Positions 36,034 to 44,991 of a stretch of DNA of 64,000 bases are shown piece by piece. Within the stretch, counting starts at the first letter, position 1; each line of letters starts with the position of its first letter. The DNA is from Kaistella flava (ex Peng et al. 2021) (lineage in GTDB: Bacteria; Bacteroidota; Bacteroidia; Flavobacteriales; Weeksellaceae). Under the pieces are notes generated by a model, which was not told the DNA's origin, did no database searches, and saw only the letters and a list, made by a program, of their open reading frames with translations. The translations under genes were made by a program, and so were the position numbers. Location: positions 1,240,001-1,304,000 of the forward strand of contig NZ_CP040442.1 in assembly GCF_015191005.1 (NCBI RefSeq), written 5' to 3'.

Positions 36034-36216
36034 CAAAAATATTATACTTAACATAAATAAAATTATGGGACGCTAAAAATATGTTTTCAACAGTACTCTG
36101 CATTATTGAACAACGGAAAGTTTGGTTAAATATTAGTTTTTAAAAGCTCTGTTATTTGGGGATAATTACAATTAGCTAAAAGTAAAACTTGTTATATTTT
36201 TTTTTGATGAATGTCA

Positions 36217-37062
36217 TTATGGAAATGCACTGTTTGAACAAAACCACTCACTAAAATCCTTAAAATCACAATACAACAAAGAACAATCTTCCACATTTTG
36301 ATATTTCTGCTGAATGATTTTTTTTGTGATTTCTCCATTTGGATCATTGTCCAAGAAAAGCGAAATTCTATCATAATTTTTCAATATGTCATCAGCTTTA
36401 AAAAGCATTGCAGTAGAGTTCAATATCAAATAATCTGATGTTACGTTTTCTGATTTCTCAATATTTCTTAAAGTTAAGTAATCAAAAAAACCTTCGAAAA
36501 CACAAATTTCATTGTTCTGATTTGAATTTTTAATTAACGTAATATCTTTTTTACCCAGACAAATTTTAGAATATTTATTTCGGATTTCGACTCCTCCGGA
36601 ATTGTTATAAAAACCAATTCCAAAATACTTTCTCTCATTCAATTCATAATAAATCTCTTTAACAAAATGACTTTGTTCAAAAACTTTTCTGGATTTCAAG
36701 TATTTAATTAATGCTGGATGTTTAATCTCATTTACTTCAAGAATTTGATAATTTTTCTTCGTTTTTTCATTTTTAAAATCCTTTTCTGGACCACAAAAAT
36801 TGAATTCCGAAAGATATTTCAAAGCTTCAGAAACTGAACATTTGTTAATTTGCTGAACAATCGAAATAACATCATAACTTTTTCCTGTTCCGAAATCAAA
36901 TCCTGCATTTTTTACAAAATCAACTGAAAAGCTCGGAACTACCTCTACTCTATCCAAAGCAAAATAAAATGCAGTCCGTTGGTTTTCCTTTACCGGAAAA
37001 AGATTGAATGATTCTAAAACCATTCTTATACTTACTTTGTTTTTTATTTTTTCGCAATTCAT
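36217..37062 (-). CDS. Toprim-domain, DNA-primase-like protein (281 aa)
   Basis: The N-terminal part resembles a primase zinc-finger region without the cysteines (VVPSFSVDFVKNAGFDFGTG, then SYDVISIVQQ). The C-terminal half is a Toprim_2-type domain: ICVFEGFFDYLTL holds the glutamate and ISLFLDNDPNGE the DxD. Such proteins are encoded on Bacteroidota plasmids and ICEs and are thought to prime or support replication. It lies beside the iterons and Rep gene on the same strand. Confidence 0.8.
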   Translation of the reverse strand: MNCEKIKNKVSIRMVLESFNLFPVKENQRTAFYFALDRVEVVPSFSVDFVKNAGFDFGTGKSYDVISIVQQINKCSVSEALKYLSEFNFCGPEKDFKNEKTKKNYQILEVNEIKHPALIKYLKSRKVFEQSHFVKEIYYELNERKYFGIGFYNNSGGVEIRNKYSKICLGKKDITLIKNSNQNNEICVFEGFFDYLTLRNIEKSENVTSDYLILNSTAMLFKADDILKNYDRISLFLDNDPNGEITKKIIQQKYQNVEDCSLLYCDFKDFSEWFCSNSAFP

Positions 37063-37198
37063 TTTTTTTCTTTTTTAAAGCAAATTTTTAATCCACATTT
37101 TCCTTTTTAATAAAAAAAGACTTTTAATTACTTTTAAATACACTTTTAATGAATACCTGAAACACCTTGTGACAAGTCATTTAACAAGGATTTGAAAT

Positions 37199-37502
37199 GA
37201 GTGCAATTCCGAATCAAGGATGAGTGCAAATCCGAAACTGAAATGAGTACAAATCCGAAAATTCACCTGTTTTGGAATGAGTGCAATTCCGAATAGAAAT
37301 ATTTTTTTTTCTGCAATAATCGCAGTTAGTCGTAATTTCATATCATTATCCATAGTTAGAATGATTTTGAAATTTTGAAAGGAGTGCAATTCCGAAAACT
37401 TGTTCCTATTTCCATTTATTTTAACATTTCCTTAACTTCAGCGAGTGCAATTCCGAATTCTGAATGAGTGCAATTCCGAAATGAAATGAGTGCAAATCCG
37501 AA
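37199..37502. repeat. Iteron cluster (eight repeats), likely replication origin
   Basis: Eight direct copies of GAGTGCAATTCCGAA or a one- to two-base variant start at 37,199, 37,222, 37,245, 37,279, 37,382, 37,443, 37,466 and 37,488. They follow the 3' end of a Rep gene. Repeats of this kind are initiator-binding sites in theta-replicating plasmids. They fill the gap between the Toprim and Rep genes. Confidence 0.85.
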
Positions 37503-37503
37503 T

Positions 37504-38601
37504 TCAAATAATAATTGGATAACCATTCGGAATCAACTCTCCCATTTTTGTATTTCTGTACTTTTCGATTATTATTTCCTGAATTTCATTCAAAAACATT
37601 TTTCCCTGAAAATTTGTAGATTTAATTCCATTTAATCGGTTAGTCCTGACAAACTCTTTGAAAGATTGGTCGATTAACGCTCTAGTTTGCGGAATGTTTC
37701 TGTATTGATGTGAAAACTGAAGCATTTCACTTTCATGTAAACCATACCTTTTTCTGAAATATATTAATCTTCGGGTAATTTCCAATCGATCTTGTGCATC
37801 TATGGATAAAGTATCATCCAAAATCGTTTTGGTATGATAAGGAATGATGTAAATATGATCTCTTTCGCATTTATAATTGAAAGACAAATTATTGAACTTA
37901 TCAAGGCTGATTCTCACAGATTTTAAAAATTTAAAGCAAAAATCATTGGCTGTTTTATAATTCAACTTGAATTTCTTATTCAAGGTAGAAAGCTTTAAAA
38001 CCGTTCCGTTTTCAGGTAATTTAGAAAGCCATATTGCAAAAATGATATGTTTATTATTTTTGATGTTGTACACCAAATTGTAAAGGATGTAATTATATTC
38101 AGGAATGACCATTAGTTTTTTCAACCAATAACTGCTTATCAAAAATGAAGTATATCCTCTGTGGTCGTAACTTGGCGTAGAAATAAGTCCGCCAAAAGTC
38201 TTAATTTCTCTACCTTTTGAATTTAGTGATTTGTACCAGCTCATTTTATATTTAGCCAAAAACTCATACGCATCTACGACTTGTTTTGTAGAACCACTTG
38301 GCGAGATTTTACTGTTCCTAATTTTTATAGAAGCAAAAGTGTTGTTTTCGGTTTCAAATTCTTCATCGAATAAAGTCAGTTGTTTCGGACGGTCTTCTGG
38401 TCGAAATTGCTCATTACTAATAATTGAAACGATATTGAAAATCACCCGTAGTGCATTAATCGGAATATCTGCCGCCTCACTATTTTCAAAAATAAAATCG
38501 TCCACGAAATTATTTCCCAGTCTAATTCTGTCGGGAAATCTCTCGTCTTTTGTTTCAAATTCCTTGCGGATTAATTTCAAATCCTTTTCTGGATTGTTCA
38601 T
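37504..38601 (-). CDS. Plasmid-type replication initiator (Rep_3/RepB-like, 365 aa)
   Basis: The protein has the two winged-helix layout of plasmid initiators: FASIKIRNSKISPSGSTKQV, MSWYKSLNSKGREI and FAIWLSKLPENGTVLKLSTL, followed by a second winged-helix region (RLIYFRKRYGLHESEMLQFS). Length is right for the family. It is encoded directly upstream of the iterons it would bind. This suggests an integrated plasmid or an ICE with its own replication, or that the window itself is plasmid-borne. Confidence 0.75.
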   Translation of the reverse strand: MNNPEKDLKLIRKEFETKDERFPDRIRLGNNFVDDFIFENSEAADIPINALRVIFNIVSIISNEQFRPEDRPKQLTLFDEEFETENNTFASIKIRNSKISPSGSTKQVVDAYEFLAKYKMSWYKSLNSKGREIKTFGGLISTPSYDHRGYTSFLISSYWLKKLMVIPEYNYILYNLVYNIKNNKHIIFAIWLSKLPENGTVLKLSTLNKKFKLNYKTANDFCFKFLKSVRISLDKFNNLSFNYKCERDHIYIIPYHTKTILDDTLSIDAQDRLEITRRLIYFRKRYGLHESEMLQFSHQYRNIPQTRALIDQSFKEFVRTNRLNGIKSTNFQGKMFLNEIQEIIIEKYRNTKMGELIPNGYPIII

Positions 38602-38654
38602 AATCGTTTTTTAGGTTTTGTTTTGTAGTTTATTACCTATTTTTCACTTTCTTA

Positions 38655-39377
38655 CTAATCAATTGAAAACTTAGTGCGCTTTATATTTGGAATTGATGGT
38701 ATTGTATTGATCGTGGCGCTTTTCATAAAAGGCAAAGTGCTTTTCAATGAAGACTTCCAATTGGTAATCGGCCGGTCTGAACTATTTTTCCAGTTATTAT
38801 TGATCCAATTTTCATATTTTTCTTTAATGCTGAAATCTAATTGGGAATCATAACTTTCTAATGTTTGAGCATATTTAATGAACTCTTCAATTGTAGGAAT
38901 CCTTTTATCATCGCTGATTGGGCTTGATACTTTTAAAAATTGAGGTTTAATGTTTTGATTGACAATTTTGGGAATGTTTTCGCCAGCCTCTTGAATCGGT
39001 AAAACAATCTGCAATGGAATTTCTAATTGTTCAGTTTTTGGAGAAATAGTCTCTCTTCCCTTTCGTTGCTTTTCCGAAGCTTTAGAGTGAGTAATCAATA
39101 AAGGATAATCTAAAATCAATCTGTAAGACCCAGGAGAACCATTTTTAGTTTGATATTGAATTAAACCTAAACTCCTTAGTTTCTCTTTTGTCGACTTTAC
39201 CGTTTTTCTTGTCAATCCTAACTGCTTACTAATTTCAACATCCGAAATATTGAAATCATAACGATTGGTGTCATTACTAGTTTTCAAAAGGTAGAGATAC
39301 ATTGAGATTGCCGTCGAACCTACTTGATTTTCTTTGTTAAATTGCCAAAACCGTTGAATGAGTTCAAGATAATACAT
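38655..39377 (-). CDS. Replication-module winged-helix protein (240 aa)
   Basis: A helix-turn-helix near the N-terminus (VEISKQLGLTRKTVKSTKEK) is followed by a linker and a C-terminal segment, WINNNWKNSSDRPITNWKSS. This matches the ends of phage/ICE replication proteins of the O or DnaD type. It sits between Rep and the DUF3853 gene on the same strand, 3 bp from the latter, and likely works in initiation or helicase loading. Confidence 0.7.
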   Translation of the reverse strand: MYYLELIQRFWQFNKENQVGSTAISMYLYLLKTSNDTNRYDFNISDVEISKQLGLTRKTVKSTKEKLRSLGLIQYQTKNGSPGSYRLILDYPLLITHSKASEKQRKGRETISPKTEQLEIPLQIVLPIQEAGENIPKIVNQNIKPQFLKVSSPISDDKRIPTIEEFIKYAQTLESYDSQLDFSIKEKYENWINNNWKNSSDRPITNWKSSLKSTLPFMKSATINTIPSIPNIKRTKFSID

Positions 39378-39379
39378 GC

Positions 39380-39631
39380 TTATTTTTTTCCAAAAAGTTC
39401 CAATGCTCTTTCTATATCGATGATGATAATATTTCCGTTTTGGATGATGGCATCATTTAAAATACCTGAAGATTTTACTTCCGAAGCCTTTGACACAGAG
39501 CATCCAAGAACCTTCGCCAATCCTTTCAAACCGTATTCATACTTTTTATAAGAATTGAGATTTTGGGAAACTTCTAAGAATTCTTCAACGGTTAACTGCC
39601 AAATCGGTGTTTTAGGATCTATGCGTTTCAT
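39380..39631 (-). CDS. DUF3853 family protein (83 aa)
   Basis: Starts MKRIDPKTPIWQLTVEEFLE and continues with YGLKGLAKVLGCSVSKASEV, KSSGILNDAIIQNGNIIIID, the complete pattern of this small DNA-binding-like family found on Bacteroidota mobile elements. It lies in one run with the two replication/HTH proteins. Confidence 0.8.
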   Translation of the reverse strand: MKRIDPKTPIWQLTVEEFLEVSQNLNSYKKYEYGLKGLAKVLGCSVSKASEVKSSGILNDAIIQNGNIIIIDIERALELFGKK

Positions 39632-39665
39632 TTGATGCTATCTTTTAAATTACTAGTTCATCTGA

Positions 39666-40217
39666 TTATCCTGAATGATCTTGAGCTTTATTCAATTTAG
39701 AAATCCAATTCCTCGCAGCCGCTTGCCAGTATTTCATGGGTTTATTATTACTCAATTTCCAATTTGTAGATTGATACGAAGAATAAAATTGATCTGCAGT
39801 TGTAGAAGGCAAATCACGTTCGTTAAAATATAATTCAACTTCATACCTCATCGGTACAGAAAAAGAAATCTCCACTTTTGATAATAATTTTCGATTTATT
39901 AATAATCTATTTCTATCTGCTTGTTCACTTTCAAAATCAATAATTTCAATCAAACTGCCTTTGTAGGAATCGTAACTGGGTAAATAAATAATAAATTCCG
40001 CCTCGTAAAGCTCTCTAATGCATTTATGGTAAGTAGCAATCGATTTAATTTTACCCAACTTCATTACTTCTTCTCGGCAAATACGAAAAGGATTTTGAAA
40101 CCGGTTTAAACTCCATAACTGGAAAAGAGAAACGTACATACTGATATGAGAGGGATTTAAACGGTCATCCTCAATGACACGTTCAAAAAAACTGATGATA
40201 TTTTTAGACTGCTTCAT
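39666..40217 (-). CDS. ICE-type transcriptional regulator / replication protein (183 aa)
   Basis: A helical N-terminal half (ISMYVSLFQLWSLNRFQNPF, then KIKSIATYHKCIRELYEAEF, a winged-helix pattern) and a C-terminal NWKLSNNKPMKYWQAAARNW motif shared with the 240-aa protein downstream. Similar proteins accompany DUF3853 on Bacteroidota ICEs. The exact role is not known. Confidence 0.65.
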   Translation of the reverse strand: MKQSKNIISFFERVIEDDRLNPSHISMYVSLFQLWSLNRFQNPFRICREEVMKLGKIKSIATYHKCIRELYEAEFIIYLPSYDSYKGSLIEIIDFESEQADRNRLLINRKLLSKVEISFSVPMRYEVELYFNERDLPSTTADQFYSSYQSTNWKLSNNKPMKYWQAAARNWISKLNKAQDHSG

Positions 40218-40233
40218 AATTACTGAATTACAA

Positions 40234-40497
40234 TTAATGTTTAAAATCCATCAGTAGTTTCTGGATGTCTTTATAATTGTAATATAGCGTCCCTCCTATT
40301 TTACTGTACGACAAGGTTCCGTTAATTCTCAGGTTTTGTAAGGTTCCTGAAGATATTTTTAAAAGCTCCTTGACTTCAGAAGTTCGAAGCCATAATTTCT
40401 CTTCTGTCTTCTTTCCTTGAAGTAAGTTTTCGATACTTTCGAGCAGTTCAATTTTAAACTGCTGAAGGTCTTCTTTGGTGATAATTGCTATTGCCAT
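40234..40497 (-). CDS. Excisionase-type helix-turn-helix protein (87 aa)
   Basis: The C-terminal half is a MerR-like winged helix typical of HTH_17: LWLRTSEVKELLKISSGTLQ, then SKIGGTLYYNYKDIQKLL. Such small proteins often direct excision or regulate ICE operons. It is the first gene of the replication-module run, 17 bp upstream of the 183-aa gene. Confidence 0.8.
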   Translation of the reverse strand: MAIAIITKEDLQQFKIELLESIENLLQGKKTEEKLWLRTSEVKELLKISSGTLQNLRINGTLSYSKIGGTLYYNYKDIQKLLMDFKH

Positions 40498-40664
40498 AAT
40501 TTGAAATTATTTTATATGACAAATTTTCAAAATCAAAAAGAATTTCATTCGGTAGTTCATCGGTACTACCGAACGATTCTTTTGTAAAGCCTATTGATAA
40601 ATAGTTTTGAATTAAAAGCTGGTGTGTGACTTGCTCAATAACTGGAAATTAACGAAGAATTATA

Positions 40665-41510
40665 CTATTTATCACTGTCGAGAAACAGCTGATTTAAATT
40701 ATCATTCAGTAATTGCAAAAATTTGGTTCTTCCATTTTTACGATTTCTAATCTCAGCAATGGTTTTATAAGAATTCCCTAAATCAATTTCAAATAACTTT
40801 TCAATTGCTTTAATTACTTCAGTGAATTCAATATTTCCACCGTTAAAAGAACGTGTAAGATAAAGTGCATACAAAAGTTCAACTAAAGAAACCTTCGATG
40901 CCGACCATACTAGAGGAAATTTAGACTTGTTTTCCGAAGAAACTAATCCAATATTATTTATTGAATTTATTAAATAAATTTCCAAAAATTCGTTGGCCAT
41001 TATGAAAGCTACTTTATTGTCATGAGAGGTTGTAAAGTTTTCGTCAAAATTATATAGTTCGGGTGAGAGCTCCATCTTAAGATCATATGACTTACGCACA
41101 AAATATTTATGATCCAGATACGTAGCATTACGCAAGTAGTAGTTATGAAAGTCTTTATTATCTATATGATATTGCTTCAATTTCGCAAGCTCAGCCAAAT
41201 AATGCTTTTTAATTTCTTTCTGACCAGCCACCGGCTTCGAAGCTTCGATAGTCAGAATTTTTGAAAAATAAATAAACTTTGATATGAACAACGGTTTTTG
41301 CGTTTTGAAAAATAAGACCTCATCTGCGACACATTCAAAACGATGTTCAGAGATGAGAGATTTAACTTCTCGTATCGCCTCATCAATTTTCATTAACGAA
41401 AACTCGGCAGAAAAAATTACGTTCTCCTGTTCTTCCGAAATTTGGACTAATTCAGAATTTAATTTGTTTAATACATGATGAATTTTTCTAAAAACTGTTT
41501 TTGTAATCAT
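40665..41510 (-). CDS. RteC domain protein (281 aa)
   Basis: The layout fits RteC, the regulator known from CTnDOT: an N-terminal helical part with AIREVKSLISEHRFECVADE, then KYFVRKSYDLKMEL, and a C-terminal KSKFPLVWSASKVSLVELLYALYLTRSFNGG followed by FGIDLGN-like residues and RKNGRTKFL. (The longer motif is at about residues 200-230.) In CTnDOT RteC activates excision genes. The neighbouring excisionase-like gene fits that role. Confidence 0.8.
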   Translation of the reverse strand: MITKTVFRKIHHVLNKLNSELVQISEEQENVIFSAEFSLMKIDEAIREVKSLISEHRFECVADEVLFFKTQKPLFISKFIYFSKILTIEASKPVAGQKEIKKHYLAELAKLKQYHIDNKDFHNYYLRNATYLDHKYFVRKSYDLKMELSPELYNFDENFTTSHDNKVAFIMANEFLEIYLINSINNIGLVSSENKSKFPLVWSASKVSLVELLYALYLTRSFNGGNIEFTEVIKAIEKLFEIDLGNSYKTIAEIRNRKNGRTKFLQLLNDNLNQLFLDSDK

Positions 41511-41548
41511 AATTTTTTATAAAATGTACAAAAACAAATTAGACTCGA

Positions 41549-43270
41549 TCAATCATTATCATTTTCAATTTCTGCTTTTCTCCTTTTAACAAAGTCGATT
41601 GGTCTGATTCCATTAATTTCGAAAAACTGATCTGAAAAACTCTGACGGTTCGCATATCCAAATTCTTCAGCAATAGCTTCAATATTATAATTAAGATATT
41701 TTCTCTCCGTATAAAGTAATTTAGTGATGTACTCAATTCGTAATTCGGCGATATACCGAGTAAAATTCATTCCTTTAGATTGATTAATAAACTTTGATAA
41801 ATAATTAGTATTTGTTTTCATTCTGACCGCCAACTTATTCTGCGTTAAACCTGGTTTGAGGAAATCTTTATTCTCTTCAAATATTTTAAATTTTTCAATT
41901 AAATCAAGAGTTATTGTATCAGTAAGTTTTCTATTGGATTCTGCAGCAGATTTAGGAATATTTCTTTCTACACCAATCCCTCGTTGATCATCATTTAATG
42001 TATTTAGTAATGCCAGATATTTAAGTTTGACCTCTCTTCTTTTTCGGAAATAAAATATATAATAGATTAACAAAATAATAATCAACAGAAGTAGTACAGA
42101 CGCAAGCATCGTTCTATTAAAATTACTCTTCTCCAAACCTTTTTTTTGATCTAACAAGCTCTGTCTATCATATTCTCTATGAATTTTAAGTGATAAATAC
42201 GTAAAATCCTTGGAAAGTAAGCTATCAGCTTTTAATAATTGGTTTGTATAGTATAATTGCCTTTCAATATTCTTTTTCTCTTTATAATGATTGATCAAAA
42301 ATTCATAATTGTTTCTAATTCTAGGCACCACAAAACGATGCTTGGTAAAAATAGAATCAACTTTTTGGAAATAATTGATCGCTTTATCGTGATCAAATTT
42401 CAAATGACTTCTTCCCAGATTGTAATAAATAATGGACGCCCATTCAAAATCGCCTACCCTAATAATGTTGTGAAGAGCTTGATTTAAGTCATTGGTAGCT
42501 CCTTCGTAATTATTTAGACATAAATTTAAGATTCCCCTCGACTTTAAAAAATAACTACGCTCGATCAAAAAATCATGGGTTTTATCAGACTTATCAATTT
42601 TAGCAAAAGCTAGCGTAATAATACTATCGGCTTTTACGTATTGTTGCGTATTCCCATAACAAATAGTTAATTGATGTAAACTATTAAAATAACCTCTTGT
42701 ATTATTGTAAAGTTCGTTCGTGTGAAGATTCTCTTTAGTTTTAGTCTCGAAAAAACCTGCACATTCTATGAAGTGCGTTAATGCTTCTTCATAATAGCCC
42801 AGATAATTTTTTACCATTCCCAAATGATAAATCACTTTATGCTTTAAATACTTATCGTTGGTGTCTTTCGAATATTGATATGCTTTCACATATTCATCTA
42901 ATGCCGGTTTAAACCTTTTAAAATCGGAATAATAAATAATACCTTTTCCCAAATACGCCGTACTAATTAAATCTTCATCACCTGATCGTAATGCAGCGTA
43001 TATCATACTGTCAGAGTAAACCAGTTTTTGATAGGCCGACGAATTAAAAAGAACGGCATCTCTGTAACCCTGGACCAACTTGGGGAAATTAGATTCCTTT
43101 TTTGCTTTCTTAATATATGAATTTACGTAAGGAAGCGCCTTCTTATCATTTTTTTTAAAATTCTCGTAATTTTTTCTGATTGCTGTATAGTCAGAAGGAT
43201 TAGACGCACGTAAACAATTAAATATTACGGCAATCAAAACGACAATTGATATTTTTTTAAAGCAACTCAT
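41549..43270 (-). CDS. Membrane-bound TPR / AraC-type regulator (573 aa)
   Basis: A signal or anchor peptide (MSCFKKISIVVLIAVIFNCL) starts at the chosen methionine. It is followed by TPR helices up to about residue 370 and one membrane helix (MLASVLLLLIIILLIYYIF) near residue 400. A C-terminal AraC HTH follows (LTQNKLAVRMKTNTNYLSKF, then EAIAEEFGYANRQSFSDQFF). The architecture suggests sensing outside and DNA binding inside. It is transcribed away from the small envelope-protein genes starting at 43,547, which makes those likely targets. Confidence 0.85.
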   Translation of the reverse strand: MSCFKKISIVVLIAVIFNCLRASNPSDYTAIRKNYENFKKNDKKALPYVNSYIKKAKKESNFPKLVQGYRDAVLFNSSAYQKLVYSDSMIYAALRSGDEDLISTAYLGKGIIYYSDFKRFKPALDEYVKAYQYSKDTNDKYLKHKVIYHLGMVKNYLGYYEEALTHFIECAGFFETKTKENLHTNELYNNTRGYFNSLHQLTICYGNTQQYVKADSIITLAFAKIDKSDKTHDFLIERSYFLKSRGILNLCLNNYEGATNDLNQALHNIIRVGDFEWASIIYYNLGRSHLKFDHDKAINYFQKVDSIFTKHRFVVPRIRNNYEFLINHYKEKKNIERQLYYTNQLLKADSLLSKDFTYLSLKIHREYDRQSLLDQKKGLEKSNFNRTMLASVLLLLIIILLIYYIFYFRKRREVKLKYLALLNTLNDDQRGIGVERNIPKSAAESNRKLTDTITLDLIEKFKIFEENKDFLKPGLTQNKLAVRMKTNTNYLSKFINQSKGMNFTRYIAELRIEYITKLLYTERKYLNYNIEAIAEEFGYANRQSFSDQFFEINGIRPIDFVKRRKAEIENDND

Positions 43271-43546
43271 AACCCCACTTTTTAAATAAAGATGCTTTTC
43301 AAAATTAGACAAATTATGCTAATTGTTTTTTATAAAAGGTAATTATTTAAAAATACATTTCGGATTGCGAGATTTTCTATTCCACAAGATTGACATACTA
43401 CAGAGCTTGTCAAAATTTAAGAATATGGACGTAAAAAATTATAAATCACACCCACAAAGTCTTTTATAACAGCTAACACTCGCTTACATTTGAACTAAGA
43501 ATTCTTCAAAACTCGGCCGAGATAACTTAAAACAAAATCAATTATT

Positions 43547-43765
43547 ATGAAAAAGTTAATCTCTTATTCAGCAATTTTATTATTTACTTTAGGTGTTTAC
43601 TCATGTAGAGAATCTGAAGAAGTAATTCGTCCTACTTTTAGTGAAAACCTGCTAGAAGCATACGTAATCTACCCGATTCATAGTGCAGCAAAAGACACTG
43701 TAAAAAATCCAAATCCGCCGATTAAAGACGGACAAGATTGGAGGGTAGTAAATAAAAAGGAATAA
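43547..43765 (+). CDS. Small lipoprotein (72 aa)
   Basis: MKKLISYSAILLFTLGVYSC is a lipoprotein signal with cysteine 20. The short mature part ends NPNPPIKDGQDWRVVNKKE. It is first in a plus-strand set and divergent from the AraC-type regulator. No family is recognised, although similar short lipoproteins occur near DUF6520 genes. Confidence 0.65.
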   Translation: MKKLISYSAILLFTLGVYSCRESEEVIRPTFSENLLEAYVIYPIHSAAKDTVKNPNPPIKDGQDWRVVNKKE

Positions 43766-43778
43766 ACTTAGAAACACC

Positions 43779-43949
43779 ATGAGTTTACCTGTAAAAATTA
43801 CCGTCCGTAAAAGTGGTTTATTATGTCCCCAGAGTGGAATATGGGAAAGTATAGGAAATTTCAAAACCACGTGTGCAATATCAAAAGGTAGTGAAATGCC
43901 CAATTACGGTGGTAAAAAAATCGAATGGAAATTGATCCTAATGTGTTAA
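43779..43949 (+). CDS. 56-aa peptide with CPxSGxW motif
   Basis: The ATG lies 14 bp after the lipoprotein stop. The frame contains LLCPQSGIWESIG and ISKGSEMPNYGGKKIEW, a pattern (CPxSGxW followed by KGxxMPxYxGKKxxW) that I associate with small Bacteroidota proteins near secretion or toxin loci. The role is unknown. It ends 23 bp before the MauE-like gene, so it fits an operon. Confidence 0.6.
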   Translation: MSLPVKITVRKSGLLCPQSGIWESIGNFKTTCAISKGSEMPNYGGKKIEWKLILMC

Positions 43950-43972
43950 AAACTAACTATAAATTTTTGGTC

Positions 43973-44395
43973 ATGAAAATTTTAAAAAAAATAATTTGTA
44001 CTATCATAACCGTCTTCTTCGTGATTCTCTTTTCGTACGCTGTAATAAGCAAAGCAGGAAATTTCGAATACTTTAGAAATCAATTGGAGCAGGCACCGGG
44101 ACTTCAGCGGTTTGGTGAGACGTTGGCTTACAGCATTCTTGTTCTTCAGGTGACCGCTATTTTTTTGCTGTGTTATGAGCATTCCCGATTATGGGGTTTA
44201 TGCTTAACCTTCGGAATGGTAACGGTCTTTGCAGGATATATTGCCCTCATCCAGACTGACAGTAAAAACCTCCCCTGCACCTGTATCGGACTTTTTGAAA
44301 AGATGACTTGGAAAGACAATCTAGTTTTAAATCTAGGATTAATGATCACTGCCCTCACTGGTATTTTGACAATGAAGGCAGGGAGATCAAAATAA
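43973..44395 (+). CDS. MauE/DoxX-like membrane protein (140 aa)
   Basis: Four hydrophobic segments (IICTIITVFFVILFSYAV, LAYSILVLQVTAIFLLC, GLCLTFGMVTVFAGYIAL, LVLNLGLMITALTGIL) with FSYAVISKAGNFEYFRNQL after the first, as in MauE/DoxX proteins. Two cysteines lie in LPCTCIGLFEKMTW. MauE-type proteins help redox or disulfide handling of exported proteins. This would fit the TlpA-like protein nearby. Confidence 0.8.
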   Translation: MKILKKIICTIITVFFVILFSYAVISKAGNFEYFRNQLEQAPGLQRFGETLAYSILVLQVTAIFLLCYEHSRLWGLCLTFGMVTVFAGYIALIQTDSKNLPCTCIGLFEKMTWKDNLVLNLGLMITALTGILTMKAGRSK

Positions 44396-44616
44396 AAAAA
44401 TATAAAAAGCGTGCACGCTTTTCAGAGTAGAATGTCCTAGGCATTCAGTGAACTTTATAAACAGTGAATTCCTGTTTGCATCACGAACGCAAAAAGATTG
44501 ACGAATCCTTTTGCGTCGCAGATAACAGTCTGCCAAGAGTTGGCAGAATACGTAATTAATTATTAATTCATTTGAGTTTTTAAGGGAATCTTTTTTATTA
44601 AAAAAAGACCAGAAAA

Positions 44617-44940
44617 ATGAAAACAATATCATTTTTAAGAAACCACTTTTTAGTGGCAATCGCCTTGCTAACAGCAGGAGTTACCATGTCATTTAAAATG
44701 GCAGAAGAAAGAGCTGCAGATACCGCTTATTACTATAATAGTGATGATATGAGCGAAGGTGCATTTCAGAATGTCAGTAACTGGACCACTTCCAATAGTG
44801 CTGAAATTGGTTGTTCAACTTCGGGAGTACGACCTTGTAAATTGATTGTTCCGCAAAACAGTTCTCTCGTGGATGTTCTTGAATCCAAGGACAATCAACA
44901 AGTCTTAGACATTTCAGAGAGCAGAAAATCAGCACCTTAA
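44617..44940 (+). CDS. DUF6520 family protein (107 aa)
   Basis: Starts MKTISFLRNHFLVAIALLTA, a signal/anchor typical of the short DUF6520 family of Flavobacteriia, then a polar tail with two cysteines (IGCSTSGVRPC). The function is unknown. It ends just before a strong terminator that also faces the convergent SusD gene. Confidence 0.75.
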   Translation: MKTISFLRNHFLVAIALLTAGVTMSFKMAEERAADTAYYYNSDDMSEGAFQNVSNWTTSNSAEIGCSTSGVRPCKLIVPQNSSLVDVLESKDNQQVLDISESRKSAP

Positions 44941-44962
44941 GGGGAGATGATTTTTACTAAGG

Positions 44963-44987
44963 GGCGGGAAGTCATTCCCGCCTTTTT
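44963..44987 (+). terminator. Rho-independent terminator between convergent operons
   Basis: GGCGGGAA, loop GTCA, TTCCCGCC, then TTTTT. It ends transcription after the DUF6520 gene. The A-rich left flank is short, so it works best on the plus strand. Confidence 0.85.
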
Positions 44988-44991
44988 AGTG

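Noticed and set aside
37199..37502. CRISPR-like or transposon-end origin of the GAGTGCAATTCCGAA repeats
   Set aside because: Irregular short spacing, a single orientation and a Rep gene immediately adjacent fit iterons.
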